64,000 nt of DNA from Argentina anserina (taxonomy: Eukaryota > Streptophyta > Magnoliopsida > Rosales > Rosaceae): NCBI RefSeq assembly GCF_933775445.1, contig NC_065878.1, forward strand, positions 19,108,395 to 19,172,394. Direction: 5' to 3'. A program made the position numbers and the translations under genes. Below are positions 1-9,959 of the stretch, piece after piece; positions within the stretch are counted from its first letter, which is position 1; every line of letters starts with the position of its first letter. The notes below the pieces were generated by a model. It was given only the letters and a program-made list of their open reading frames with translations, made no database searches and was not told the origin of the DNA.

Positions 1-1
1 T

Positions 2-352
2 AAAGTCAACGCACAAGCTATAGTAAATATCTGGAAAATCAGTAGAGATCCAAAGTCATTCAACAATCCAGAAGAGTTTGAGCCAGAAAGGTTTTTGAAT
101 AGCTCCATCGACTTCAAAGGAAATGACTTCGAACTGATTCCATTTGGATCTGGTAGGAGGATTTGTCCGGCAATTCAATACGTCGCGGCTATTCATGAAA
201 TGGCTTTAGCAAATCTTGTGCACAAGTTCAATTGGGCATTGCCTGAGGGAGCAAGAGGTGAGGATTTAGACATGACAGAAACAACTGGTTTAAACATGCG
301 TAGAGAAAATCCTCTTCAAGCTATTGCAATTCCATATAAATTCATCAGCTAA
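2..352 (+). CDS. Cytochrome P450, CYP71-type, C-terminal exon (5' end outside window)
   Basis: The reading frame is open from base 2 to a TAA at 350-352, about 116 residues of the C-terminal part of a plant P450. It contains the PERF region (EEFEPERF, about 78-95) and the heme-binding loop PFGSGRRICP, whose cysteine is the axial heme ligand. CYP71-clan enzymes are ER-anchored monooxygenases that usually act in specialised metabolism, but the substrate cannot be told from this piece. The residue two after the heme cysteine is Ala where the family consensus FxxGxRxCxG has Gly; this substitution occurs in functional P450s, so it is not proof of decay. The 5' exon(s) lie left of the window. The family is clear and the subfamily is inferred. 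Confidence 0.9.
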   Translation, partial: KVNAQAIVNIWKISRDPKSFNNPEEFEPERFLNSSIDFKGNDFELIPFGSGRRICPAIQYVAAIHEMALANLVHKFNWALPEGARGEDLDMTETTGLNMRRENPLQAIAIPYKFIS

Positions 353-695
353 TTAAGTAGATGAAAGATATGGTGGCGTGCCTACTATTCCATATACGTA
401 CATGTATGGCCTTCATAGTATCATTGTAGTTCCTTCACTTATGTATTCTGCTTTTTTATTTCATTTCCTTTTGGTCTTCAGTGTGACCAGCATGCGTGAA
501 TTGTGGTCTTCAGTGTGCTTTATATATATCGCCAAAGTGCATGCAACATCTGATCGAAGAGTCTAATTCAGCAAACAACAATATAAATTTGGCTTATAGA
601 TAAAGGAGATTATTATGAAGTGATGCAATGCATTGGATGCCATCTATAATAGTGTTACGGGAGTTAAATCCGGGAGATCGAGCTTCTCGTAGCCT
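353..695. other. Intergenic, P450 3' flank
   Basis: AT-rich sequence that probably includes the P450 3' UTR. No further gene is visible. A CACTA-type terminus begins at 696. Confidence 0.6.
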
Positions 696-710
696 CACTA
701 GGCCAATTAT

Positions 711-930
711 GTCTTCAAGCGACATATATGTTGTGTCGTTTGAGAAAATTCAAATGTCACCTAGTAGCTTGTCGCCGTTATAGATATTAGGCGACATAAT
801 ATCTGTCGCTAGAAAGTGTATCAGGCGACATATGAGAAAAATAGTCTTATGTCGCCTGATATGCTTTTCAACGACATATATTATATGTCGCCTGATAGCC
901 CTAACGGCGACAAACTACTAGGTGACATAT
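711..930. repeat. Left subterminal repeat array of the CACTA element
   Basis: At least seven copies, in both orientations, of a motif close to ATGTCGCCTGATA / TATCAGGCGACAT. Several pairs can fold into hairpins, for example around 815-895. The same motif recurs near the right end, about 5200-5690. Confidence 0.8.
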
Positions 931-1411
931 AGAGATTTCAACATGATGCAACATATATTTTCTTGCCTGATACTCTCTTTTAGTTGGTTAATTAGATCTT
1001 CTAGTGACATAAATGTTGTTTTGATTGGTTTCAGACGACATATAAATGTAGTGTGAGTGTAACTATGAAACAAATATAACATCTCATTTGTCACCATATT
1101 TGTAGTTGTTTTCTTCTTCAGACATTATTTCTTGTTGTTGCTATAGCATTTAGAGTAGACAAATAAAAAAACATACATTCTGGAAAATCAAATTTTCCCA
1201 TTCATAAAACAGTAAAACCAACATTTGTAATCAGTCACTCTAAACAATAAATACATCCCCAATTCCATATATGAGCATACATATAATGCCAGAGAATCAT
1301 GATCAAGAGACTACTTCACCTAAAATTCTAGGATGTAGTGGAATGAGTTGCATCATTTTCTTAATTGCTTTTCAACAAAAATACTTGCTCCAATAGTAGG
1401 ATCTGCTCCGA

Positions 1412-1600
1412 TTAGCTGTATTTGTCCATATACCAGTGCTTACATTGAAGAGCCCCATCTGAACCAAATGTCTTGCTGCAAGTGTTACCATCAGTAGACT
1501 CTGGACTGTGTGTCTTGGACTTATCAGTGGCAGGAGTATTTCCCTTCTTTGCAGGGTGTGCTGTATTTGTGTGGCCGATCTTCTTTCCATCTTTAAGAAA
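1412..1600 (-). pseudogene. Captured fragment of an HD2-type histone deacetylase (C-terminal region)
   Basis: The minus-strand translation contains GHTNTAHPAKKGNTPATDKS followed by CSKTFGSDGALQ. This matches the layout of the plant HD2 (HDT) family: a basic Lys/Pro/Ser/Thr linker leading to a single C2H2 finger near the C-terminus. HD2 proteins are nucleolar plant-specific histone deacetylases. Here the finger is broken: the first cysteine of the CxxC pair is missing and the expected histidine region is disrupted (LQCKHWYMDKYS, then stop). The catalytic N-terminal EFWG region is absent. It lies inside the CACTA element, so I read it as captured exon debris. A different C2H2 protein is possible but less likely. 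Confidence 0.6.
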
Positions 1601-1959
1601 GAAAGAAATCAAAAATATCAACATAAAACGAGCAGAAGGGGAATGTTCACAAAGTACAGAAACCAAACTCCTTATACATCAGATTATGCAACAACGATGA
1701 AGCTTATTCATATATAGAATAGAAATCTGGAAATAACAATTAAAAAGGTCACCATCCATCTGTGCCTTGCACAAAACCATGCATGCACCAAATAAAAAGC
1801 TCATAATTTAGCAGCTAAACTGTAAAATTTGTACTTGCAATTTTACATACAAAGGAAACCAAAAGAACATTTACGAGAGATTACTATTATGAGAAGTAGT
1901 ACATATATTAGCAAAATGAAAGGTTCAGAAAAATATATTAGTTCCTCAGCTCCTAATTG

Positions 1960-2262
1960 AAAACTTACCTCATCTCCTATGCCAATCATGTAAAGGTTCA
2001 GCCACAACAAGCTCTTTGTCCTTTTGATACATCCACCAAAATGAAAGTCCCCTTTTGCACTAATAGAGTTGTTATTGATATCTAAAAAGGTTAGTTTACC
2101 TAGGAATATTCTCATATCAGATAAATTGTAGAGAAAGTTTGTTGACCAAAAGTTGCAATAGATAGAGCAAAGTGCAGACCTTTATGTACAACTAAACCTG
2201 ATATCAAAGAACTCACTCCTTCATCTTCAATAGAAATACCCAATGTAAATGGAGTTCCTACA
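1960..2262 (-). pseudogene. Captured leucine-rich-repeat (RNI-like) exon fragments
   Basis: The minus strand encodes LTFLDINNNSISAKG and then KSLLWLNLYMIGIGDE. This is the phased L..LxLxxNxI pattern of ribonuclease-inhibitor-like LRR proteins (NLRC3/EMB2004-like plant proteins). A second open stretch just upstream on the same strand, about 2170-2262, reads GVSSLISGLVVHKG. The two stretches lie in different frames with a stop between them, so no intact protein is encoded. Location inside the CACTA element suggests capture. The family call rests on motif pattern alone. Confidence 0.5.
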
Positions 2263-2504
2263 TGTATACCATAATTTAAAGTTGATCATGAAAGTAAGAT
2301 GCAATAAGTTGCACTGATATAACAATACAACTTAATTAATTAAATTCTAGCTAGAAAAGTAAATGGGTATGACCACTTACTTGCATTACTTTTGAAAGTT
2401 CTATTTTTGACTTTTTGTCACTTCATGGTGGGATGCAACGATAAATTTTCTGTGTATATCCTGACAATGCACCAATTTAATTTAGTGAGATTAAGGCTAC
2501 TCTT

Positions 2505-2660
2505 AACTCAAAGAACCAAAAATATATGGAAGAAGTGTGGTTATAGATGTTAGAGCAGATACAACAGTTATTGCCATCAAAGCAACATTACTTGCTGTCT
2601 TGACATCCTCGTCTACAGTTACCAAGTCCCTTTTCAGTAACAAGTTATCAAGACATGCAT
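2505..2660 (-). other. Exon-like open stretch in the CACTA interior
   Basis: About 50 sense codons run on the minus strand, reading for example DNLLLKRDLVTVDEDVKTAS. I do not recognise the family. It lies between the LRR fragment and the 3.4-3.9 kb exon-like block, in the same orientation, so it may belong to the same captured gene. Confidence 0.3.
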
Positions 2661-3435
2661 GTAAAAAGAAGTATCATTATGTACTACTCAATGGTGTTGC
2701 TGAGAACTGGTTCTGAAATTGTTTTAAATTAGAATAGGGAGTTCAAATCTTCTTTGAAAAGAAAATGAAATACAACTCACGATTAAGTAAATTTATGTGC
2801 TCTGAAGTTTCACAATGAGATTTTCACCTACAAATCTGATTCAACATTACATCATCTATGCTAATCTAATCAATCAGAAATGCTACATGGAACACTAACT
2901 CCCCAAGCATTACCTCATCTTGGCGTCTCTATCCTTCAGAGTTGAATGGTTTCATTATAATAGTAACCACAAATCCATTTGCAGATCTTATAGCTTTGAG
3001 TATATCAATTGTCGTCATGAGATCCAAGACATATCATGCACTTTCCACCTATAAAGAAAAGTAACAAATAAGACTCGTACATCCTAGCATTAAAACATAG
3101 AGGCATCAGTAAGTTGCCAAAGTACAATGTCACAATGATGAACTCATAAACTGATACAGTCCCTTAACGATTGATAAAGCAAACTTAACAGTAAATATAT
3201 CACTCTCATAAACAAAACAGACAATAAGTAACACATTTCAGCAATACAAAGCAGATCTCAATTTTGTGATAACTACCACAAAGACAAGCAATGTACCTTT
3301 CCCATGCCTTCATTGAGTCCTTAATGAAAATATTCCTTGACCAAAATCCAATATGTATTGTTATAATCTAATCAAACCATAAACTTTACCATAATCGCAG
3401 AGACGAAAACTGGAATGTCGATGACTTCAACGAAC

Positions 3436-3870
3436 TTAGAGTTCCCCCAAAACTTCATTGATGTCGCTTGCCGCGGTCATCGTTATTCGAAGCAAGGAAG
3501 GCTTGCAGCGGAGATGAGTACTACCCAAAGAGGAGGAAAAGTGACGAAGCTTGATGAGGGAAGCGCAAGACTGAAGGTCGTCAACTTTGAGGGAGAAACC
3601 TTTAGAGGAGTAGATCTGGTCCAAGTCGGAGAGAGCAGGACTGCAAGAAGAAGCGTCGTCGAGAGAAGGAGATGAAAGGAGGGAAGAGGAGGAGGAGTGA
3701 AGGATTTTACCAGAAAAGGGAAGAACGTCGTCACTGTCGCTATGGGTCGGAGACAGAGGAGGAAGTCTGTCGTCGGGGGTCGGAGGCTCAGAGGTCGCAG
3801 AAGGAGAGAGAGTTCGAGAGTTTAGTTGGGTTTTAGGGGTTGAGTGAGAGAGAGTCGAGAGTGAATTGGG
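3436..3870 (-). pseudogene. Exon-like minus-strand block, family unknown
   Basis: One minus-strand frame stays open for about 140 codons with no ATG at its upstream end. It begins with a Ser/Thr/Pro-rich stretch, includes DSDDVLPFSGKILHSSSSS, and ends NEVLGEL-stop. The low-complexity, Ser-rich start preceded by CT-rich DNA resembles the first exon and leader of a plant gene. I cannot assign a function. The local GC content is clearly higher than in the flanks, which fits a captured coding exon. Confidence 0.35.
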
Positions 3871-3950
3871 AACAATAGATGTTTTTATGTCTCAATGTTA
3901 AATGTAGGAGGGAATTGAATTGGACTGAATATTTGTCTGAGAAAATAAAA

Positions 3951-4130
3951 GAGAAAATTCACTAACAGTCTCTGAACTTATGTAGTAAAGATAATTTGAT
4001 CTCTGACCTTTAAAAAGAATCAAAGAGATTCATGAATTCTTATTCTGATATCAATAAGATACTTCTGTCAAAACTTTTGGAATATTCCGTTAAAATATTT
4101 TTTTTCTGTTAATTTTGTCATTTTTTTAAA
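3951..4130 (+). repeat. Left TIR of the Mutator-like element
   Basis: About 170-180 bp, matching the reverse complement of 4905-5086 with scattered substitutions and small indels. Confidence 0.8.
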
Positions 4131-4215
4131 ATTTTGACGGAGCATGGTGGACCTAATTCTTAAAATTTGTTTTTCTAAGCAGTTTGCTAATCCTTAAATC
4201 TACCATCTATACTAA

Positions 4216-4886
4216 AAAATAAACAGTTATTTTATCATCATAGCAATTATCATAGCTTCTAGACTTAGGCTTTTAGCGTTTGCTAAACTGTCTTTAAAAG
4301 AACTGCAACAAAAAAAAGAAAAATATAAAAAACTAATAAGAAATAGAAAGAACATTCTAAGAAATACCAAAAATTATTGGGATATTATCTACCGAATACA
4401 GCGTAGAATCTACGCATCCCAAGAAAATATCGAAGTTCTTCAAGAATTTTTTGAAAAAGATCATAAACCTCTTCACATTTTGAGCATCGGTTAGATTCGG
4501 CCTAGCTGGTATCAGAGATTGTTTCGCTCAGAAACAAGTGAAGATCATGCTTATGCCACAAAATTGGCTCTTTTTATCCAATAAAAAAGAAGTCAGACCT
4601 AAAAATTACCAGTCTTTTTGTACTGACAAAGCTACTGATAAGTGGCAAGTGTGCTTTCATTCAACATATTCAAGAAAGCCAGTACTCCATAGAATACGTT
4701 TGTAGAATATTAAATATCCTATACGACGAACATATTCATCTCCAAAAGGAGATTGGAGTAGCAGATATTGATCCGTCAAGACTTAGCCTGATTGAATTTC
4801 TAGATTATCTATATAGAGAAAAAGGCAATAACAAAGTTGCAGAACAACTCGAAAGGTTTAATCTTCGATTAGATCAACTCAAATAA
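4216..4886 (+). pseudogene. Foreign insert in the Mutator-like element: retroelement- or pararetrovirus-like leader and ORF pieces
   Basis: The non-TIR core differs from its surroundings. One plus frame (4216-4494) is a Lys/Arg-rich, probably coiled-coil peptide of about 90 codons (KELQQKKEKYKKLIRNRK). Just after it lies TGGTATCAGAG (4507-4517), identical to the primer-binding site complementary to the 3' end of plant initiator tRNA-Met, which LTR retrotransposons and plant pararetroviruses use to start reverse transcription. Two further overlapping open stretches in different frames follow (about 4547-4706 and 4670-4886, the latter ending in TAA). The ORF / primer site / small ORF arrangement resembles the ORF-leader junction of Caulimoviridae or an LTR element. 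No RT or protease motif is present. It is an old, broken fragment, and the viral origin is only a hypothesis. Confidence 0.35.
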
Positions 4887-4904
4887 ATAAATTCCCAACT
4901 AACA

Positions 4905-5086
4905 AACAACAAAATGACAAAATTAACAGAAAAAAGAATATTTTAACGGAATATTCCAAAAGTTTTAACAGAAGTACCTTATTGATATCAGAATAAGAGT
5001 TCAGGGATCTCTTTGATCCTTTTTAAAGATCAGTGATCAAATTATCCTTACCACATAAGTTCAGGGACTGTTTGTGAATTTTCCTC
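4905..5086 (-). repeat. Right TIR of the Mutator-like element
   Basis: Inverted partner of 3951-4130. Both arms include the shared segment TGGAATATTCCGTTAAAATA. Confidence 0.8.
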
Positions 5087-5194
5087 AAAATAAAATTAGG
5101 TCCCACCTTTGATTTCCATCTCCCGCCTACCACTCTTCTCTAACATAGTCCACTCTTCGGATTTTAAAATTTGAGCTTAAATATCTGACAACAT

Positions 5195-5690
5195 ATATAT
5201 GTAGTCCAATGTCACCACTTATATGGTGTTTCAGATCTCATTTATATGTCGTCTGATTAACACCATCAGACATCACATATATGTTGTCTGATTGTCATCA
5301 TCATTTCAATCAACTATGGGTTATTTCAGATGACATTTATATGTCACCTGATTAACACCACTAATTTAGTCAACCATGGGTGTTTGAGTGGGAGTTGAAG
5401 AAGTCAAATTTTGATATCCCTCCAAATTATGCTCTCGAATCAAACGACATAAATATGTCGTCTTATTATTGTTTCATTTTTTTTTGTCAACTTTAGAATT
5501 CCTCTAGAATTAAAGTAAAACCTCATACGACATATATAAGTTACCTAAATATTACTCTCTTTTCAACCTAAAGAACTTTGAATTTATGACTATATTCAGA
5601 CAACATATACAAATATACATGTCACTCTAAACCTCCGAACAATACTTAACCCGACATATGTCGTTTGATATGTGTCATATATAGACAATA
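5195..5690. repeat. Right subterminal repeat array of the CACTA element
   Basis: Repeated motifs of the form ACATTTATATGTCGTCTGAT and its inverse, spaced about 40-60 bp apart. They mirror the left array at 711-930 and end at the TAGTG terminus at 5697-5701. Confidence 0.75.
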
Positions 5691-5875
5691 TTGTCATAGT
5701 GTATTGTATTTCGGTGTGTCAGCTCAGTGGGACTTGCACACAATAAGTCAAAGTCAAATGACCAGTGGTGCGCCGACCTTCGACCCTCCAAAGCTTAAGT
5801 TAAAACCCAGTGTGGAATAAGTTCGAGAGTTAAAGACTTAGGAATAAATTATCTCTTTTAGATGGTTTCGGCAAC

Positions 5876-5886
5876 CTATTTATAGG
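5876..5886 (-). promoter_or_regulatory. Minus-strand TATA box of the gypsy terminal region
   Basis: On the minus strand the sequence reads CCTATAAATAGG. It lies about 160 bp from the presumed left boundary (TGTCAG at about 5718), a reasonable place for the core promoter in the 3' LTR of a minus-oriented element. Confidence 0.5.
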
Positions 5887-6224
5887 TGCACTGGAGAACG
5901 TGTTTGGCCCTTCCCTTGATGTGGGAATGTGTGCCAATACATTGTATTTATCTCTAAGGGGTTGTCGTACTTACACGTTTGCCTGCTAGGTTTTCCAGGT
6001 CTCCGGCCTCTGGTCCGGTGAATCAGAGCAAGAGGAGATTAAGCCGGAGATCACCCCATTCAGGGGGTAGCGTTAATAAGTCTCCAAGTCCCCAGTCGGG
6101 GAGATTCCTTGGGTGGGGAATTTCATATTTTCATCTTCGGCGCAAATATCCGAGTTCAAATTTCTCGGGACCCGGGCCGGCCTATATGTAGCCATGGAGA
6201 GTCATCTAGGACCCCGGGGCTAAA

Positions 6225-6605
6225 CACATGGGTTAACTAGCGTGCTCAAGGCATCCGTAGATCTGTCTTGACCTAGGTATGCATGGGTCAGGTTATGACT
6301 GCCAGGTTAGGTACTGGCCACCCGATCAAGTGCCGATTGTATGGGGCACCCATGGATCTGGTCAAGGACCTCCGTATTGGACACATGTGTTAACAGGTGA
6401 GCGAGCCTCATCGACCTGGAGTGTGGCCTAGGGCTTGGAGAGTGGTTGAGACCTCAATGTTAGACAAGGGCTAACTAACAAACTCAGTTAGGCATGTGGG
6501 TTAACTAACATCGAAGAGTCCCTAGACCTGGAATGACCTAGGATCTCGAGGTTAGGCTCGCGGGTTAACTGACACGCTCGAAGCATCCATGGATCTGGAG
6601 ATATG
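6225..6605. repeat. Degenerate subrepeats in the gypsy terminal region
   Basis: GGGTTAACT recurs at about 6231, 6490 and 6561, and a 'GCATCC(A/G)T(A/G)GATCTG' motif recurs at about 6250 and 6585. 'Taggttaggctc/ggttaggtac'-type words lie between them. The units are irregular, about 80-130 bp apart, and heavily diverged. Confidence 0.5.
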
Positions 6606-6956
6606 CCCATGTCGAAGATTTGCTTTATTTTGGAGTTATATGGCGAGTCCTCAAAGTCCTCATTCAAGGAATGTCCCCCGCTGCAATGGCCGAAGTCTCC
6701 CGGCGCGAGTGGCAAACTCGCCCCAGGGGTTCGGACAATTAATGCAGGGACAAATGTCCTTGAGGACGTGAAGCGACGGTGATGTCAGTGACAATGATGA
6801 CGTATGGGGGAAAGTGAAGGATCGAGAGGTTATGGACAAATGTGTGCACGTGGGTCGCGTGGGGAGCGCAACCGAGGCGATTTTATGGTAGTGGGGCACG
6901 CGGAAATGATCAGACGACTGGGGGCATTTTTTGTCGACGGTAGGGATCATCTCTAA

Positions 6957-6967
6957 CGGCTATATAT
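6957..6967 (+). promoter_or_regulatory. Plus-strand TATA box upstream of the antisense ORF
   Basis: GGCTATATATAGGGG, followed at about 7000-7040 by a purine-rich leader (GAAGCAGAAGATGAGAGAAA). It points towards the plus-strand ORF, opposite to pol, and would be a plausible promoter for it. Confidence 0.5.
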
Positions 6968-7229
6968 AGGGGTGAAATCGTTGGGTCTCATTTGTGAAAA
7001 TTGTTGGAAGCAGAAGATGAGAGAAAGAGAAGAATTCATAGCACTTGTGATCAGAAAAGAGTAGGTATCTCCGCGTTTGCAACCACGGGAATCGCTACGT
7101 CAATTCGTCCAGAACTACCAATAGGCTAATATGTGTTGTTGTGGGAGTTGTAGCAAATGTGAAAGTCGGCCGGAGTTTTTGGGAGTTGCGGATCTGAGGA
7201 TTTGCGCTCAGATTCGCCAGCTACCAACA

Positions 7230-9663
7230 TGTCGGAGCGGGCTATGAGGTGGGCAAAGTCTGATTCGGGGGGTGTGCCCTATATGAACGATGCGGGGTCA
7301 TCTAGTAATCCGCTTGTTCTTTTGTTGCAGGGCATTGAAATGGTGGAGAGGAGCTGAAGAAGCGGGGACCAGCGGCGACGACCGCAGATAGTGGCTGGGG
7401 GGATAAAAAGGTGGACCGGCCCAGTCGCGGTATGACGGTGTTGGAGTTGGAAGGCATCCAGGAAGTATACAACATCCTGACGGAGATCACCATGAGGCCG
7501 TTGGACGAAGGGGAGCTCTTCCACATGTAGCCGGATGGGATATGTTGCATAACGGAGTAGGTAACGCCCAATATGTGGCTGCAGCTGTTAGGGAGCATGG
7601 TGCTGTTTCGGGCACTCCGGCAGGTGGGAAGCCATGCTGACGGGAGTTCCTTGCGTGTTGGTCGCTGCAATACTCCTCGAAACGAGGGAGCGGGGGAGGA
7701 AATAGGCCCCATTGATCTTCGAGCCCCTGAGTGCGACCCCAACGAACTAAAGGGAGCAGCATTCGTCGTGAAAGGGCAGTGGCAGAAGGAGGTCTGGATC
7801 TTTCAAGTGTCCGGTGCTATTCAGCCGCTAAGTAAGATTTGTCTGCCCCTTGTTTATTTGTTTGTATTCTTGCCTGGTAGTGTAAGCAGAGGCCAATCCT
7901 TATTGTTGTAGTGCCGATACGCACCGAGCTATCGCCGATGATGAAGCAGTAGCTAATGAGGTGAATGCTCGTCTTCAAGGAGCACGCCGACATGTCAGTG
8001 TACCGGTGGTGCCGGATGGGCGTAAACCTGGCCTATAACGTTGTCAAGTCAGCTGGTAAGAGTGGTGAATAAGCTAGCTTGAGTTGTAACTTTATTGTGT
8101 TAGATCTGACAATTATCAATTATAGTGACGGTGGAGATCAAGGTGCCCGAGAGAAAGGAGCTCGGGTCGTTCGACAAGCTGACAGATGACGAGGTGGTCC
8201 AATGGATCGAAGATGTCTTCATGGAGTGGGGGCCGAAGGACGTGGATGTGGAGGCGAGGGAAAAGTTCCCCGCGATGCCGGGGAAGTTGGAGGATGGCAT
8301 ATACCCTATGTCTCTAGCGCTGAAGCAATACAGGTTGTTATTGGCCGAGGTTGCAGCGTTTTGGGGGGTGTAGCGGGATGGCAATCTCTTAGATGGATCG
8401 GAGGGAGGAGAAGGGACAGACCTTCCGGAGGAGGTGGTGGTGGGGTGGTGGAGAGAACCCGGAAGAGGTGGAGCAGCCCAACAACGGACCGGTGCTAGAG
8501 GAGATAGTCTCGGAGGTAACCGGTGAGCCGTGGTGGGTGACTCGAGCGCAGGGCGACTCGGAGGTGCAAGTTGAGACGCCGGCCGTGCCAGTCTCAGTGG
8601 CGGATGGAGGTGATAGGCCGGAGGCGGTGGAGCAGGCGGCTAAGGGCAGCCAGCGGAAAAAGAGGAGTCGGAGTGGCGGGGACCAGGATCAGAGGGCGAA
8701 GAGGATGAGGTCCGCCAGTGCGAAGACGAGGGTCGGGGTCCTGGCAGAGCTGGCCGAGGTCGGGGAGTTGGTGCCCACTTGAAGAGGATGGCGGGGCACA
8801 TGAGGCACAGGTGCCAAGGGCCAATGATCCGGTACAGTGATGATGCCCGACTCAACTTCCAGGATATGGAGAAGCGGCTCACGCGAGTAAGCGTTGTTTT
8901 AGTTATGATTCTGATGTGATGGAGGCAAGGATTTAATTAATTTTGTATGCATGTGGAAGCCAAGGTGCACGTCGCCCGAGACTACTTGGAGGCCCAGTTA
9001 CAAGCGAAGGCGACAGAGGACGAGCATGTCATTCAGGAGTACGACGCCGCCAATGAGTCGCTCCTGGTGAAGGTGAAGGAGTTGGAAGACTGATAGGTGG
9101 TCGACAACGCTTGGGTTAATGAAGCTAATAGGGCGGTTGGTGAGCTGCGGGGTGAGCTCCAAAAGAGCAAAGATTCTCTTGTTGAGAGCGATGCTAGGGT
9201 TGTCGAACTGGAGGGGCAACTGGCGGAGAGGGAGAAGGAGCTCGCGGCCTTGAAGGAGAATGAGCTCGCGGCCTTGAAGGAGAATGAGCTCACGGCCTTG
9301 AAGGAGAAGGAGAATGCATGGAATCAGGTGGCCGCGACCTTGGAGGACCAGAAAAAGGAGTGAAAGGAGATGCTTGACGCGGAGTGGGCCGAGAAGCTGA
9401 CCCGAAAGCTGGCGGCAAAAAAAGCAGACTACACCCTACGCTGGCAGGCGGCGGATAAAGAGCATGTGGAAGAGCTCAAGAAGGAGAGGGCGGTGGCGCT
9501 GCAACGGTCGAAAGAGGCTTATCTAGATGGTTGCAGCGACGGCCGGCGAGAAAGGTTCATGGACGGGCGGCAAGACCTGTTCGAGTTTGGCCTTGATTGC
9601 GGCTTCGTCATCCTTGAAGACTCGCGGAAGCATCTCCAGTTTTCGGCGCTCGTGCCCGGCTAG
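7230..9663 (+). pseudogene. Antisense extra ORF of the gypsy element (coiled-coil protein, degenerate)
   Basis: Separate plus-strand frames belong to one decayed gene: an ATG at 7230 (MSERAMRWAKSDSG), a piece ending near 7830, 8125-8373 (KLTDDEVVQWIEDVFMEWGP), a Lys/Arg/Glu-rich piece 8393-8782, and 9097-9663. The last is strongly coiled-coil (AEREKELAALKENELAAL) and ends in a conserved-looking segment with DGRQDLFEFGLDCG. Candidate GT-AG introns lie at about 7830-7910, 8056-8125 and 8887-8955. The proteins encoded by such antisense ORFs of Tat-type elements have no established function. In-frame stops (9091, 9361 and others) show that this copy is dead. It could alternatively be an unrelated plant mobile-domain-like gene captured by the element. 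Confidence 0.55.
9238..9309 (+). repeat. 3 x 24-bp in-frame tandem repeat in the coiled coil
   Basis: Three consecutive 24-bp units beginning GAGCTCGCGGCCTTGAAGGA, each encoding ELAALKEN or a variant (the third has T for A). The unit is 8 residues, a heptad plus one, so the expansion keeps the coiled-coil character. Confidence 0.9.
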
Positions 9664-9959
9664 CACGTGCAAGGCAGGATGCCACCCGCTGAGCCCACGC
9701 CCAATCTCTAAGTGGCCATGTCCTGAAATGCCCCGGTGCCTTCCCCACAGACACAGAGTCCAGGAGCCGGGCGAGGACATGGGTGGACGCCCTCAAAATC
9801 GCCGACGCCTCCATAGTGCGCCCAACCGAAGACCTTGATGCCAGAGCCCCAGCACGAGGGAACCCTCCGGCGACCTCCTCGACGCCCAAGATGCCATATA
9901 GTCGAGGTCGTGGTCGGAGGAGGTAAAGATCCTGGGAGGGGACGAGGCAGTCTTGTAGG

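Larger units (their letters stand above)
3951..5086. mobile_element. Mutator-like element (Pack-MULE type) with long TIRs and 9-bp TSD
   Basis: Bases 3951 to about 4130 and the reverse complement of about 4905-5086 form a long imperfect inverted repeat, starting GAGAAAATTCAC on the left and GAGGAAAATTCAC at the right end. The 9-mer AAAATAAAA occurs directly on both sides (3942-3950 and 5087-5095). A 9-bp target duplication with TIRs over 100 bp is the Mutator hallmark. No MURA-type transposase is present, so the copy is non-autonomous. It is nested in the CACTA element. The 9-mer is A-rich, which slightly weakens the TSD evidence, but it falls exactly at the TIR ends. Confidence 0.8.
696..5701. 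mobile_element. Degenerate CACTA (CMC/En-Spm) transposon carrying host-gene fragments
   Basis: The left end reads CACTAGGCCAATTATGTCT. The reverse complement of the right end reads CACTATGACAATATTGTCT, a 15/19 match beginning with the diagnostic CACTA. Both ends are followed inward by arrays of the same short subterminal motif (GACATATATGTCG and variants), as expected of CACTA elements, where transposase binds subterminal repeats. No transposase reading frame was found, so the copy is non-autonomous. The flanking 3-bp sequences (CCT left, TAT right) do not match, so either one flank has mutated or the ends do not come from a single insertion. The interior holds minus-strand gene fragments and a nested Mutator-like element. 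Confidence 0.75.

Noticed and set aside
711..930. CRISPR-like array of short palindromic repeats
   Set aside because: Plant DNA, irregular spacing and both orientations; these are CACTA subterminal repeats.
4216..4886. Intact endogenous pararetrovirus
   Set aside because: No RT, protease, movement or coat motif, and the frames are broken; at most a short relic inside a Mutator-like element.
7302..7742. 146-codon minus-strand ORF
   Set aside because: Lies in the gypsy element without pol or gag motifs; a chance frame in GC-rich DNA.
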